DNA of 64,000 bases from Subsaximicrobium wynnwilliamsii. GTDB lineage: Bacteria; Bacteroidota; Bacteroidia; Flavobacteriales; Flavobacteriaceae. Every line of letters starts with the position of its first letter. Position 1 is the stretch's first letter. Under the pieces are notes generated by a model. It was not told the DNA's origin. It searched no databases and saw only the letters and a list, made by a program, of their open reading frames with translations. The stretch covers positions 124,001 to 188,000 of the forward strand of contig NZ_VORM01000004.1 in assembly GCF_007997225.1 (NCBI RefSeq). The letters are read 5' to 3'. A program made the translations under genes and the position numbers. Of the stretch, positions 17,120 through 26,167 are shown one piece after another.

Positions 17120-19531
17120 ATGAAATCACGTATTAAAAAATTCAGTGAAATAGGCATTAGAGATGTTGCAAGTGTTGGAGGAAAAAACGCCTCACTAGGC
17201 GAAATGTACAATGAGCTCACTTCTAAAGGAGTTCGCATTCCCAATGGTTTTGCAACCACCTCGTTTGCATTTTGGGAATTTCTGAAAGAAAACAACATTC
17301 AAACAAAATTAGAAACCATTTTAACGCAACTCGATAGAGATGCCTACGCCAATCTTAAAGACATCGGAAAACAAGCGAGAGCACTTATTTTAAGTGCTAC
17401 ATTTTCCGAAGCTTTTTCCGAAGAAATCAAAAACGAATATACCCTATTATGTGGCAAGGACTTAAAAGAAGTTGCAGTAAGAAGTAGTGCCACGGCAGAA
17501 GACCTTCCAGATGCCAGTTTTGCCGGACAGCATGAAACCTATTTGAATGTAAAAGGCGGCACCGCATTACTTGAAGCCGTAAAAAAATGTTTTGCCTCCC
17601 TTTATACCAATCGTGCCATAAAATATAGAGAAGACAAAGGTTTTAAACATGATGATGTGGCACTATCGGTTGGTGTGCAAATTATGGTGCGGTCAGATAA
17701 AGGTTGTTCTGGAGTAGGTTTTACCATAGAGCCAGAATCTGGTTTTGAGAACGTGATATTACTTTCTGGGGTTTGGGGCTTGGGAGAAAACATTGTTCAA
17801 GGCACCGTGAGTCCAGATGAATTTTATGTATTCAAACCAAGTTTAGCACACAATAAATATCCTATTATCCAGAAAAAATTAGGCGATAAAAAACTGACCA
17901 TGATTTATGCTGAAGCTGACCAGGAAAAAACCATTACCAACATAGAGACGCCAAAAGATAAACAAGAACAGTTTGTCCTAACCGACAACGAGCTGATTAC
18001 ACTTGCAAAATGGGCAACTTTGATTGAAGACCACTATCAAAAACCCATGGATATTGAATGGGCAAAAGATGGTATTACCAGCGAATTATTTATTACGCAG
18101 GCACGCCCAGAAACGGTTCACAACACTCGCAACAAGAACATCCACATTGCCTATAAGCTAATAAATAAAGGGAAACTATTATCTCAAGGAAATGCTGTAG
18201 GCTCAAAAATCGCTATTGGGAAAGCACGTCTATTAACATCCCCAAAAGAGGCCGATCAATTAACACCAGACACCATTATTGTAACCGATACCATCACACC
18301 AGACTGGGATCCGCTTTTGAAACAAGTCGCAGGTATTGTGACCAATAAAGGAGGCAGAACAAGTCACGCAGCAATTGTTGCCCGTGAGCTGGGCGTTCCT
18401 GCAATTGTGGGATGTGGCGACGCTACCCAAACCATAAAAAATGGAGATGCAATTACCTTGTCTTGTGCTCAAGGAAAAACGGGTTATATCTATCAAGGCG
18501 CATGTGCATTTGAGGAGGAAGAAATTGATTTTTCAAACATAATCTTGCCTAAAACCGAAGTAAAACTAATACTTGCCGATCCTGAAAGTGCTTTTCAATT
18601 GGCAAGTTATCCCAATAACGGCGTGGGCTTATTACGAATGGAATTTATCATCACCCATCATGTTAAGGTACACCCGATGGCATTGGTAAAGTTCGACCAG
18701 ATCAAAGACGATTCCGTAAAGAAAGCCATTGAAAAAATCACTGTAACCTACACTGATAAAAAAGACTATTTTATAGATAAACTATCGCAAGGCATTGCAA
18801 CGATTGCTGCGGCATTTTACCCAAAAGAAGTGATTGTACGCTTAAGCGATTTTAAAACCAATGAATACGCCAATCTTATTGGTGGAAAGGATTTTGAACC
18901 TCACGAAGAAAACCCCATGCTAGGTTTTAGAGGTGCATCGCGCTATTATAATGACTTATACAAGGATGGGTTTGTATTAGAATGTAAAGCCATTAAAAAA
19001 GCACGTGAAGACATGGGCTTGACCAATTTGAAAATCATGGTGCCCTTTTGTAGAACCTTGGAGGAAGGTAGAACAGTAGTGGCTGCCATGGCAGAAAACG
19101 ACTTGAAACGTGGCGACAAAGGCTTGGGAATTTACACCATGGTAGAGATCCCGAGCAACGTCATTTTAGCGGAACAATTTGCTGAAATTTTTGATGGTTT
19201 TTCCATAGGCTCTAATGATTTAACACAACTTACATTGGGTATTGATAGAGATTCAGAATTAATGAAGGATTTGTTTGACGAGAATAATGACGCCGTAAAA
19301 CAGATGATTAAAATGGCCATCCATTCGGCTAAAAAAACAAACACTAAAATAGGTTTGTGTGGCCAAGCACCAAGTGACTCTCCTGAATTTGCATCTTTTC
19401 TGGTTAAAGAAGGCATTGATAGTATTTCTTTTAATCCAGATGCGCTATTGCAAGGAATTGAAAATATCAATAAAGCGGAAAAGGATTTAAAAAAAGTAGA
19501 TGAGCACGATGATTTTATTTTTTACAAATAA
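17120..19531 (+). CDS. ppsA: Phosphoenolpyruvate synthase
   Basis: The enzyme converts pyruvate and ATP to phosphoenolpyruvate, AMP and phosphate, feeding gluconeogenesis. Its 803 residues have the usual order. The ATP-grasp pyruvate-phosphate-dikinase domain comes first (VGGKNASLGEMYNEL, VRSSATAEDLPDASFAGQHE). The swivelling domain carries the phosphohistidine H416 in GGRTSHAAIVARELGVPAIV. The C-terminal PEP-binding barrel has MVEIPSNVILAEQF, GSNDLTQLTLG and the active-site C747 in GLCGQAPSD. It is monocistronic, with site 5 72 bases upstream. Sharing a control site with stress genes suggests that carbon is routed backward when respiration or carbon supply falls (inference). Confidence 0.96.
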   Translation: MKSRIKKFSEIGIRDVASVGGKNASLGEMYNELTSKGVRIPNGFATTSFAFWEFLKENNIQTKLETILTQLDRDAYANLKDIGKQARALILSATFSEAFSEEIKNEYTLLCGKDLKEVAVRSSATAEDLPDASFAGQHETYLNVKGGTALLEAVKKCFASLYTNRAIKYREDKGFKHDDVALSVGVQIMVRSDKGCSGVGFTIEPESGFENVILLSGVWGLGENIVQGTVSPDEFYVFKPSLAHNKYPIIQKKLGDKKLTMIYAEADQEKTITNIETPKDKQEQFVLTDNELITLAKWATLIEDHYQKPMDIEWAKDGITSELFITQARPETVHNTRNKNIHIAYKLINKGKLLSQGNAVGSKIAIGKARLLTSPKEADQLTPDTIIVTDTITPDWDPLLKQVAGIVTNKGGRTSHAAIVARELGVPAIVGCGDATQTIKNGDAITLSCAQGKTGYIYQGACAFEEEEIDFSNIILPKTEVKLILADPESAFQLASYPNNGVGLLRMEFIITHHVKVHPMALVKFDQIKDDSVKKAIEKITVTYTDKKDYFIDKLSQGIATIAAAFYPKEVIVRLSDFKTNEYANLIGGKDFEPHEENPMLGFRGASRYYNDLYKDGFVLECKAIKKAREDMGLTNLKIMVPFCRTLEEGRTVVAAMAENDLKRGDKGLGIYTMVEIPSNVILAEQFAEIFDGFSIGSNDLTQLTLGIDRDSELMKDLFDENNDAVKQMIKMAIHSAKKTNTKIGLCGQAPSDSPEFASFLVKEGIDSISFNPDALLQGIENINKAEKDLKKVDEHDDFIFYK

Positions 19532-19706
19532 AAGGCTTCACAGCACTATGCCTTATTTTATGACACTATTTATGATCTTATAGCTGTTAAGACCCTTCAG
19601 AGACTAGTATCAACACTATCTTCAGAAAGGTCTCTGCCATTTAGGACTTAAACTATTTTATGGATTGATTTGATATGAACAAAAAAATAACTGAAAATAG
19701 CGCAAC

Positions 19707-19749
19707 TGACCCAGGTCATTTAAAACACCAATAAAGAGCTCTATATTAG
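19707..19749 (+). promoter_or_regulatory. CRP/FNR-type operator and promoter with no protein gene behind it (site 6)
   Basis: TGACCCAGGTCA at 19707-19718, 23 bases, then TATATTAG at 19742-19749. Transcription should begin near 19755 and run into a region with no supported reading frame. Confidence 0.75.
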
Positions 19750-19754
19750 CAGTA

Positions 19755-19955
19755 TACTAGAAATATAAATGTTCTTTGAAATATAAACATATAGATTCTT
19801 GCTGTAGCAATACACTTGAATTTTAGGTGGTAAAAGATTCTTAAAGGCTTTCAAGTTATTAGGTTGGCTTTGCAAAAAGTGTAGGTAATACAAAAAGGTT
19901 CTAAAGAGTGCTTTACTCCAGAAATCTGGGACAGTAAAATGTCCCAGATTTTATT
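19755..19955 (+). ncRNA. Candidate regulated small RNA of about 200 nt
   Basis: The segment starts at the predicted transcription start of site 6 and ends at a perfect 12-base hairpin (AAATCTGGGACA at 19922-19933, TGTCCCAGATTT at 19940-19951, loop GTAAAA) followed by TATTG. No ORF on the plus strand is longer than a few codons with a plausible start. The layout (regulated promoter, about 200 bases, intrinsic terminator) is that of a small RNA such as FnrS in enterobacteria. It could instead be the leader of a decayed gene: a short protein-like stretch (EFVLPKLIFYKFPEMEALID) follows near 20028-20090. Confidence 0.4.
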
Positions 19956-20111
19956 GAAAATATAACATTGGCCAGCGATTGCTGTAAGGCAAACTTGGCT
20001 CATATGAAGCGATTGAATTTGTTTTGCCAAAATTGATCTTTTATAAATTTCCAGAAATGGAAGCTTTGATTGATTGGTTGAAGGTACAGCTAAAATGAAT
20101 CGTTTCATTAG

Positions 20112-20139
20112 GAAACTGGAGGTCTCGGCTTCCAGTTTC
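20112..20139 (+). terminator. Hairpin downstream of the small-RNA candidate
   Basis: GAAACTGGA (20112-20120) pairs with TCCAGTTTC (20131-20139) and is followed by TATTTTAAT. It lies 13 bases after the TGA that ends the protein-like stretch at about 20028-20098, so it may be the original terminator of a decayed gene. Confidence 0.5.
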
Positions 20140-20250
20140 TATTTTAATGCACTATTCAATACTAGAAAAAATAATTATTCAAAAAAGAATACAAAGATGC
20201 TATTAATCAATTTTTGAAGTTAGTCACAAAATTAATTTTTGTAGCAGCAT

Positions 20251-20285
20251 AAAACTGGAAGTTTCGACTTCCAGTTTTTGTTTTT
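20251..20285 (+). terminator. Hairpin with TTCG tetraloop, terminator-like
   Basis: A perfect 12-base stem (AAAACTGGAAGT / ACTTCCAGTTTT, 20251-20278) closes a TTCG tetraloop and is followed by TGTTTTT. It shares the ACTGGA core with the hairpin at 20112, which suggests a duplicated terminator module. Confidence 0.6.
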
Positions 20286-20340
20286 AATTCTGTTTGATGC
20301 AATTATTACTTGAACTTACAATTCGAAAAAAATTGTTTGG

Positions 20341-20841
20341 CTATTTATCAATCGGCCTGCAAGATAATGCATCAAACGCTTGCAACTCTTGTTCAAAACC
20401 TCTTAAAATCAATACATAATTACCATCATTCAACTGTTTTAAACAGTGCGTGGCTTGGGCTTCACTAGCACCAATTCCTCTAAAAACACCATAAGGGCCA
20501 GAGGATAATGTGGCCAAAGACTTTCCGTTTATTTTATGCAGAAATGTAGATACTAAAGACCCTACAATAAAAACAGATCCCGTTTGTGGATTATAAAAAG
20601 TACCAAAATTCATCGTATTGCCCAAGCGGCTTTCCCAATACGTTTTTATGGTATCTGTATCTTTCGAAATTGCTGTGTTTTTATCAACATGAAATTGCTC
20701 ACTTTTTCCTAATACAGAAACTTGAACTTGTAAAAAGCGTTGCTCTTCTAAGTGTTTCAAAGCATTCTCCAACTGTGGAAGATCTTGATACACTTTGAAA
20801 TAGATCTGTTTTTCTTTTATATTATAATTAGCTGACCTCAT
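20341..20841 (-). CDS. Hypothetical protein, 166 aa, with glycine-rich stress-protein-like segments
   Basis: I start it at the ATG at 20839-20841 (MRSANYNIKEKQIYFKVYQD). A longer reading from 20940 would begin upstream of the operator and -7 box of site 7. The rest reads as soluble alpha/beta (LENALKHLEEQRFLQVQVSV, TGSVFIVGSLVSTF, FRGIGASEAQATHCLKQLND, GNYVLILRGFEQEL). The last block resembles general-stress proteins with a GIPEEKAKxYE-type motif (DUF1269 or GsiB-like 'heat induced stress protein YflT' group), but this is tentative. It is monocistronic and behind site 7, diverging from the YtxH gene. Confidence 0.65.
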   Translation of the reverse strand: MRSANYNIKEKQIYFKVYQDLPQLENALKHLEEQRFLQVQVSVLGKSEQFHVDKNTAISKDTDTIKTYWESRLGNTMNFGTFYNPQTGSVFIVGSLVSTFLHKINGKSLATLSSGPYGVFRGIGASEAQATHCLKQLNDGNYVLILRGFEQELQAFDALSCRPIDK

Positions 20842-20874
20842 TATTGAAAAAAATGGCAAAATACCAATCGTGAT

Positions 20875-20917
20875 ACAATATAGCACGCCTTTTAAACGCT
20901 GTAAATGACATAGGTCA
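20875..20917 (-). promoter_or_regulatory. CRP/FNR-type operator and promoter (site 7)
   Basis: Minus-direction operator TGACCTATGTCA (20906-20917), 23 bases, then TATATTGT (20875-20882). It fixes the start of the 166-residue gene, because the upstream ATG at 20940 lies outside the transcript. Confidence 0.75.
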
Positions 20918-20976
20918 ATTTGCAAAAAACAGGTCACCATAGAATAAGTTAAAATCTTCCAATAAACGTTTTCAAC

Positions 20977-21019
20977 TGACCTGCATCATTTTGTGTAAAG
21001 CGATCTTTCTCTATCTTTA
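20977..21019 (+). promoter_or_regulatory. CRP/FNR-type operator and promoter (site 8)
   Basis: TGACCTGCATCA at 20977-20988, 23 bases, then TATCTTTA at 21012-21019, leading to the YtxH gene. It sits 59 bases from site 7, so two divergent class II promoters are packed back to back. Confidence 0.85.
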
Positions 21020-21045
21020 GCTAATAATTATAAATAATTGATATC

Positions 21046-21363
21046 ATGGAAAACAATAATGGAAATCTACTTATTTCATTTTTAACAGGAGCGGTCATTG
21101 GAGCAGCGGTCGGTATTCTTTATGCACCTTACAAAGGCAGCAAGACAAGAGGGAAAATTAAGCACGGTGTAACAGATACTGCGCACGATATTTCAGAGCG
21201 ATTAAAACATGCCAAAAATGATCTTAGCAAAAGCGCTCATGATCAAAAGAAAGCGTTTGACAAAAAATTAGAGGCCACTATTTCTAAAATGAACTATAAA
21301 GCGGAAGATCTCATTAGTGCTTTAGAAGGCAAACTAGAAGATCTTAAAAATAAAAATGCGTAA
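21046..21363 (+). CDS. YtxH domain protein, 105 aa
   Basis: The protein has a short N-terminus, a Gly/Ala-rich membrane-like helix (LISFLTGAVIGAAVGILYAP), and the YtxH signature YAPYKGSKTRGKI, followed by a long charged helix (residues about 45-105, DISERLKHAKNDLSKSAHD). YtxH proteins are small general-stress proteins of unknown biochemical role that are probably membrane associated. Site 8 lies upstream at the conserved spacing. In flavobacteria a holin-like gene often follows; here the next 320 bases have only degraded frames. Confidence 0.85.
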   Translation: MENNNGNLLISFLTGAVIGAAVGILYAPYKGSKTRGKIKHGVTDTAHDISERLKHAKNDLSKSAHDQKKAFDKKLEATISKMNYKAEDLISALEGKLEDLKNKNA

Positions 21364-21685
21364 CTGCACAAATAAGCTTCTATAACTTTTGACCGTTTCA
21401 ACGATGGGCTTGAAGAGATGCCTATTTGAGTTCGTATTTAAAACACATCAAGGCCGTTTCTAAAGATTCAAAAGCACTTACAACACAAAAGCAACAGTAT
21501 TTTTTTAAACCACATTGGCTTAATCAACGCTGTTACTAACCCTATTATTTATGACGTTGCGATTGTTTTTGTTTGAGGGCAGGCATTAGCAAATACTTGA
21601 ATAGCTGAACGATTATAAACGCATCAGTGCTGTACATTTTTTCATTGAGAAATTAAAAACATAACAGGAATTGTTTACTCTATTT
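21364..21685. other. Non-coding stretch after ytxH
   Basis: No gene is supported. About 40 codons near 21417-21527 read without stops (DAYLSSYLKHIKAVSKDSKA) but have no start, and a TGA precedes them. This may be the remnant of a gene that once followed ytxH. Confidence 0.3.
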
Positions 21686-22756
21686 TCAACCAAACACTGC
21701 AATTGCCTCTAGAGCCTCTATATCTTCTATCACTATCTTTCTGGCAGCACCTATGGATATAAATCCTTCGTCCTTAAATTCGGTTAGCATACGTATAGCT
21801 GTTTCGGTTGCAGTACCTATGAGACCCGCAAAATCTTCTCTTACTATACTAATACCATTCGCTTCATTGTTGGATAGAATACCATTGGTATGCAAATGTA
21901 CTAATGCCCTTGCCACGCGCTGCCTTACCGTAGCAAATGCTACATTCATCATTTCTTCTTGCATGGCCACCAAATTATTAGAGACTAAGCTCACAAATTT
22001 ATTAGCAACGTCTTTGTTACCGTGAATAAGTGTTGTAAAATCTAATTTTGGAATTTCGTAAAGCTCTGCCTCTTCAAGTATTGCAGCAGACTCCATATAG
22101 GTTCCATGGTCTGACAATAAAGATAACTGACCTACAAAATGACCAGTACCGTAAAAACCTGTTACAAATTCTTTTCCTTTTTCTGTGGTTTTAAAGGTCT
22201 TTACGACACCACATTCTATAAAATATAAGGAATTGGCTGCATTACCTTCCATGAAGACGAGCTCCTTCTTGTTGTATTTTTTCGCAGTATAGTCTCTTGA
22301 GAGATGCTCTAAATCCAAGAATTTTGAAGCTTCTTCAATAAATTGGGACACGCCTTTAATGTTGCGAGAAAATTCCATTTTAAGAAAGTCGTGTTTTTTC
22401 AATCGGCAATCTATGGCTTCTAACAATTCAGTTTCACTAAAGGGTTTGGTCAAATAATCGTCGGCACCCAAATTCATGCCTTTTCGCACATCGGTTTTTT
22501 CCGTTTTGGCGGTAAGAAAGATGAACGGAATACTTGCCGTTTTGGTGTTTTTACTCAATGTTTGTAATACTTCATAGCCATTTAGTTCGGGCATCATGAT
22601 ATCGCACACTATAACATCGGGAAGTAGTTTCATTGCCAAATCAAGGCCGATTTTACCGTTTTCAGCAGTGCTTACTTTATAATTTGAGAGCTCTAGGATA
22701 TCTGCCGTGTTTTCACGAACATCCTTATTATCTTCAATAATTAGTACTTTTTTCAT
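21686..22756 (-). CDS. Response regulator: receiver domain fused to a CRP/FNR-type DNA-binding protein
   Basis: The 356-residue protein starts at MKKVLIIEDNKDVRENTADI (ATG at 22754-22756); an upstream ATG at 22798 only adds a basic leader. The receiver domain (1-120) has D52 in VIVCDIMMPELNG and the switch residues in IFLTAKTEK. A cyclic-nucleotide-binding-like domain (about 145-270, ELVFMEGNAANSLYFIECGV) lacks an FNR cysteine cluster, so an oxygen-labile FeS centre is not expected. The C-terminal HTH_Crp (REDFAGLIGTATETAIRMLT) keeps the Glu and Arg that read the TGA core in CRP and FNR. It lies 66 bases after the kinase gene. I infer it is the activator of sites 1-11. Confidence 0.92.
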   Translation of the reverse strand: MKKVLIIEDNKDVRENTADILELSNYKVSTAENGKIGLDLAMKLLPDVIVCDIMMPELNGYEVLQTLSKNTKTASIPFIFLTAKTEKTDVRKGMNLGADDYLTKPFSETELLEAIDCRLKKHDFLKMEFSRNIKGVSQFIEEASKFLDLEHLSRDYTAKKYNKKELVFMEGNAANSLYFIECGVVKTFKTTEKGKEFVTGFYGTGHFVGQLSLLSDHGTYMESAAILEEAELYEIPKLDFTTLIHGNKDVANKFVSLVSNNLVAMQEEMMNVAFATVRQRVARALVHLHTNGILSNNEANGISIVREDFAGLIGTATETAIRMLTEFKDEGFISIGAARKIVIEDIEALEAIAVFG

Positions 22757-22821
22757 CGAAAAATTTTTTTTTCGTCCCCAAGACATTGGGAAACTCAATA
22801 TGTTATTCTCAGTTTCTTTTC

Positions 22822-25800
22822 TTATTCTCTATTATTCAAAGGAAAAGCAATCCAAAAAGTTGTTCCAATATTCAATTGACTTTCAAAACCAATGGATCCA
22901 CCCATTAATTCGGTATAGCTTTTCACAATATTTAGTCCCAATCCGGTACCTTCAAAGTTGGCCGCATTTTTTGCCCTAAAAAACCGATCGAACAAATAGT
23001 GCTGCTCTTCTTTTGGAATACCCATACCGTGGTCTGTGATTTGTATGAGCAGCTTTTCTTGATTTTGAGATATGATAAAATCGATAACTGTCTCTGGCAA
23101 TGCGTATTTTGAAGCATTTGCCAGAAGATTACTAAGGATATGACGTAATAACTTTGCATCCAAATGCACCCAAAGCTCGTTATTAGCCTTACCAAAATCA
23201 ATAGTTTGTCCTTTTTTTAATATGGGATTAATTTCTTTGATCAAGAGTTTCGAAAAGGAAATTAAATCAAACCGTTCTAGCAATGGCTGCACCTTCCCCT
23301 CTTCTAATTTGCTTAAGGAGAGAAAGTCGTTTAGGATAACCACCATGTTTTTTACGTTTCTCTCTATCTGCTCAACGTACTTTTCCCTTTTAAGCTCTTT
23401 TCCCGGTTCATTTTGTTTACCAATTAAAACTGCCGACGTAAGTATGGCACTCAATGGGGTTCTAAACTCATGAGATGCCATAGACACAAAGCGCGACTTG
23501 AGCTCGCTTAATTCCTTTTCCTTTTTAAAGGCATTTTGTATTTTGAATTCAAATGCTTTTTGTTCTGAAATATCATTGTAAACGTGTAGTGCATAACTTA
23601 TTTTATTATGCTCATCATATAAAGGCGCTGTGTTTACAACAAAGTATCTGTTTTTATAAGAAATTTCGAAAGCGAGATGCTGGCCTGTCAATGTTTTTGT
23701 GGTGTATTCTTTTATTTTTGTCTTTCGTTCTTCAGAAAAAACCGTAACGTCATCCACTAAAATTCCTTCCTTACTAAATTCTTTTAAGCCTAATTGTGCT
23801 AATGCTTCCCCTTCAGCAAATGCAACTTTAAAATCTTTATCTATTACAGCAATGAAACCATTTGGGAAGTTTTTTGCAATTTCTGAAGCAATGCTTTTAC
23901 TCGCTATGGCGTCACTTTCTGCTTGCTTGGTTATCATTATTTGGTCTTCGAGATTTAAATTGGTCTCTACCAGTTTCTGCACGGTTTCCATAACTTCCTT
24001 TGTGCGCGCTTCTACTTTTTCTTCTAATTTTTGGGCATAGTCTACAAGTTCCTTTTTGCTTTCTTTCAAGGCTGTGATATTTTGATGTTTTTCTATAGCC
24101 ACACTCGCCAGGTAAGTCATATTCAAAAGCATTTCTTTTTCCTTAGCTGAAGGTTTTCTTTCCAATTTACTGTAAATGGCAAAGGTGCCGAGCACTTGAT
24201 TGGTGGACGATAAAATAGGAAATGCCCAACAGGCCTTTAAACCACTTTTTAGTGCCATGTCTTTATAATCTTCCCAAAGCACATTGGTTGCAATATGAGC
24301 TACAATCACTTCCTTTTTTAAGAATGAAGCTGTACCACTTGAGCCTACTTTTGGACCAATGGCAGTACCTTCAATATAATTGCAAAATGCTTTTGGTAAA
24401 TTCGGTGCGACCAATTTGTGCAGTGTTTTGGTTTCTTTATCTAATAGCAAAATAGTGGCAATACCCTCGTTAAGATGCCCTTCAACAGTTTCTATAATTT
24501 TTTTGCCTATGTCTAGTATGGGTTTGTCTTGCGCTATTAACTCTAATATCTTTTGGGTTTTATCTTTAAGGTCTTCCTCTTTTACCTTAGTGGTCACGTC
24601 ATTTTGAACACCTATAAAGTGTGTTAGTTCATGATTTTCGTTATGTACAGGTGTAATCGTTAGATCGTTCCAAAAAAGCGTGCCATCTTTTTTGTAATTA
24701 CGCAATACCACGTTGCAGGCCTCGCCATTTGCGATAGCGTTTTTCATAATGCCAATCTCCTTTTGATCTCGATCGTGGTTTTGAAGAAAGTTACAATTCC
24801 TACCCAGTGTTTCTGCTTCAGTGTATCCTGTCATTTTCTCAAAAGTGTCATTACAGTAGATAATTCGCGTGTTTTGATGTTGTGCTTCTGCAATTATAAT
24901 ACTATTATTTGCTGAAGCTAGCGCGTTGTTTCTTATGCTTAGCAAGTCCTCCCTGACTTTTTCTTCTGTCACGTCCCTAATAATTGTTAACAGTTCGTGG
25001 TCGTTGATCAATACCACGCGAGCCTCAAAATGTTCTATTCCTTTTTTACCTTGAACGCTATATTCTGCAATCTGCATTGTTCCAGATGCCATGGCCTTAT
25101 CATGTGACTGCTTTATTATTTTATAAACATCTGGAGGCAAAACATTTTTCATGTTTATGCCAATAAAGTCTTTTGGTGGCAGAAATAAATTTTCTGGACT
25201 ATTGACGTAAAACTCAAGATATTTGCCAAATTCATCTTGTATAAACATCATATCTGGAATCGCTTCTAGTAGCGCTTTGGTTTTGAATTCGCTTCTGCGT
25301 AATTCCAGTTCGGTTTCTTTTTTTGCTGTAATGTCTGTTATAAACCCTTCCAAAGCTTCAAGCTTACCATTGCTGTCATAGATGCCACGTCCCAATTCCT
25401 GCATGTATTTAACATGGCCGTTCTTATCTGTGATGCGATAGTTTAAACTATAAGGTTGCCGTTTATCAATCCCATGCTCTGTATCATTCCATACCTTATC
25501 TTGGTCTTCATCAAATATCAAATGCGAAAAATGAACCTTACCCTCCAAAAAGTATTCAGGCGAATATCCTGTTATTTCCTTGCAACCTTCGCTAATGTAT
25601 TCCATCGTCCAATCCCGATCATTTTTACAGCGATACACAATACCTTGCAAGTTATTTAATAAGGTATTGTACCTTCTATTACTTCCTGAAAGTTCATTAT
25701 TAACGTTTTTAATTTTATTGAAATCTTCTTTACGTTTACTGGCATCTCGCAAGAAAGCAATGGTTAGATGTTTACCATCAATGACTGTAGGACTTAAGCT

Positions 25801-26118
25801 TATGTCTAAACTAAATTGGATGCCATTTTTTTTGATACCCCATAAATCCATGTCTTTACTAACGGCTCTTGCTTTTGGATTTTTTGTATAGGTTTCAAAA
25901 TGTCTTTTATGATGTTGCTTAAATTGTTGTGGAATAAGGATTTCAATGTTTTTGCCTGCTAAAATTTCAGGATTGTAACCAAATAACTGTTCGCAAGCCC
26001 GATTTGCCATGACAATGCCTCCGTTTTCATCAACTACTAAAATACCTTCAACAGATGATTGAAAAATATTTTGAAAAAGATCTTCGTTTGGAACATCAGT
26101 CATCATAGAAATTGGCAT
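22822..26118 (-). CDS. Multi-PAS/GAF sensor histidine kinase
   Basis: This 1098-residue protein has no membrane segment, so it is cytoplasmic. It has serial PAS domains with PAC motifs: PAS1 at about 10-130 (DENGGIVMANRACEQLFGYN), then PAS at about 150-275, 280-390 and 395-520 (the last with GRNCNFLQ as in LOV-like PAS). A GAF domain follows at about 535-680, a coiled coil, then another PAS at about 740-860. The kinase core is HisKA with H883 in SMASHEFRTPLSAILTSAVL, then an N box (HILSNLLANASKYA), G1 (ITDHGMGIPKE) and G2 (GTGLGLNIVKS). The GRNCNFLQ motif has the cysteine that forms the flavin adduct in LOV domains, so blue-light or redox sensing through FMN is possible. It is encoded between mscS and the response regulator. 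Confidence 0.93.
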   Translation of the reverse strand: MPISMMTDVPNEDLFQNIFQSSVEGILVVDENGGIVMANRACEQLFGYNPEILAGKNIEILIPQQFKQHHKRHFETYTKNPKARAVSKDMDLWGIKKNGIQFSLDISLSPTVIDGKHLTIAFLRDASKRKEDFNKIKNVNNELSGSNRRYNTLLNNLQGIVYRCKNDRDWTMEYISEGCKEITGYSPEYFLEGKVHFSHLIFDEDQDKVWNDTEHGIDKRQPYSLNYRITDKNGHVKYMQELGRGIYDSNGKLEALEGFITDITAKKETELELRRSEFKTKALLEAIPDMMFIQDEFGKYLEFYVNSPENLFLPPKDFIGINMKNVLPPDVYKIIKQSHDKAMASGTMQIAEYSVQGKKGIEHFEARVVLINDHELLTIIRDVTEEKVREDLLSIRNNALASANNSIIIAEAQHQNTRIIYCNDTFEKMTGYTEAETLGRNCNFLQNHDRDQKEIGIMKNAIANGEACNVVLRNYKKDGTLFWNDLTITPVHNENHELTHFIGVQNDVTTKVKEEDLKDKTQKILELIAQDKPILDIGKKIIETVEGHLNEGIATILLLDKETKTLHKLVAPNLPKAFCNYIEGTAIGPKVGSSGTASFLKKEVIVAHIATNVLWEDYKDMALKSGLKACWAFPILSSTNQVLGTFAIYSKLERKPSAKEKEMLLNMTYLASVAIEKHQNITALKESKKELVDYAQKLEEKVEARTKEVMETVQKLVETNLNLEDQIMITKQAESDAIASKSIASEIAKNFPNGFIAVIDKDFKVAFAEGEALAQLGLKEFSKEGILVDDVTVFSEERKTKIKEYTTKTLTGQHLAFEISYKNRYFVVNTAPLYDEHNKISYALHVYNDISEQKAFEFKIQNAFKKEKELSELKSRFVSMASHEFRTPLSAILTSAVLIGKQNEPGKELKREKYVEQIERNVKNMVVILNDFLSLSKLEEGKVQPLLERFDLISFSKLLIKEINPILKKGQTIDFGKANNELWVHLDAKLLRHILSNLLANASKYALPETVIDFIISQNQEKLLIQITDHGMGIPKEEQHYLFDRFFRAKNAANFEGTGLGLNIVKSYTELMGGSIGFESQLNIGTTFWIAFPLNNRE

Positions 26119-26167
26119 AACCTATTTATTTTTATAAAGTTATCTATTTTACAAGATAAAACAAACA

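Noticed and set aside
19851-20108. 85-residue minus-strand ORF
   Set aside because: It crosses the terminator hairpin at 19922-19951 in the opposite direction to the regulated promoter and has no recognisable motif.
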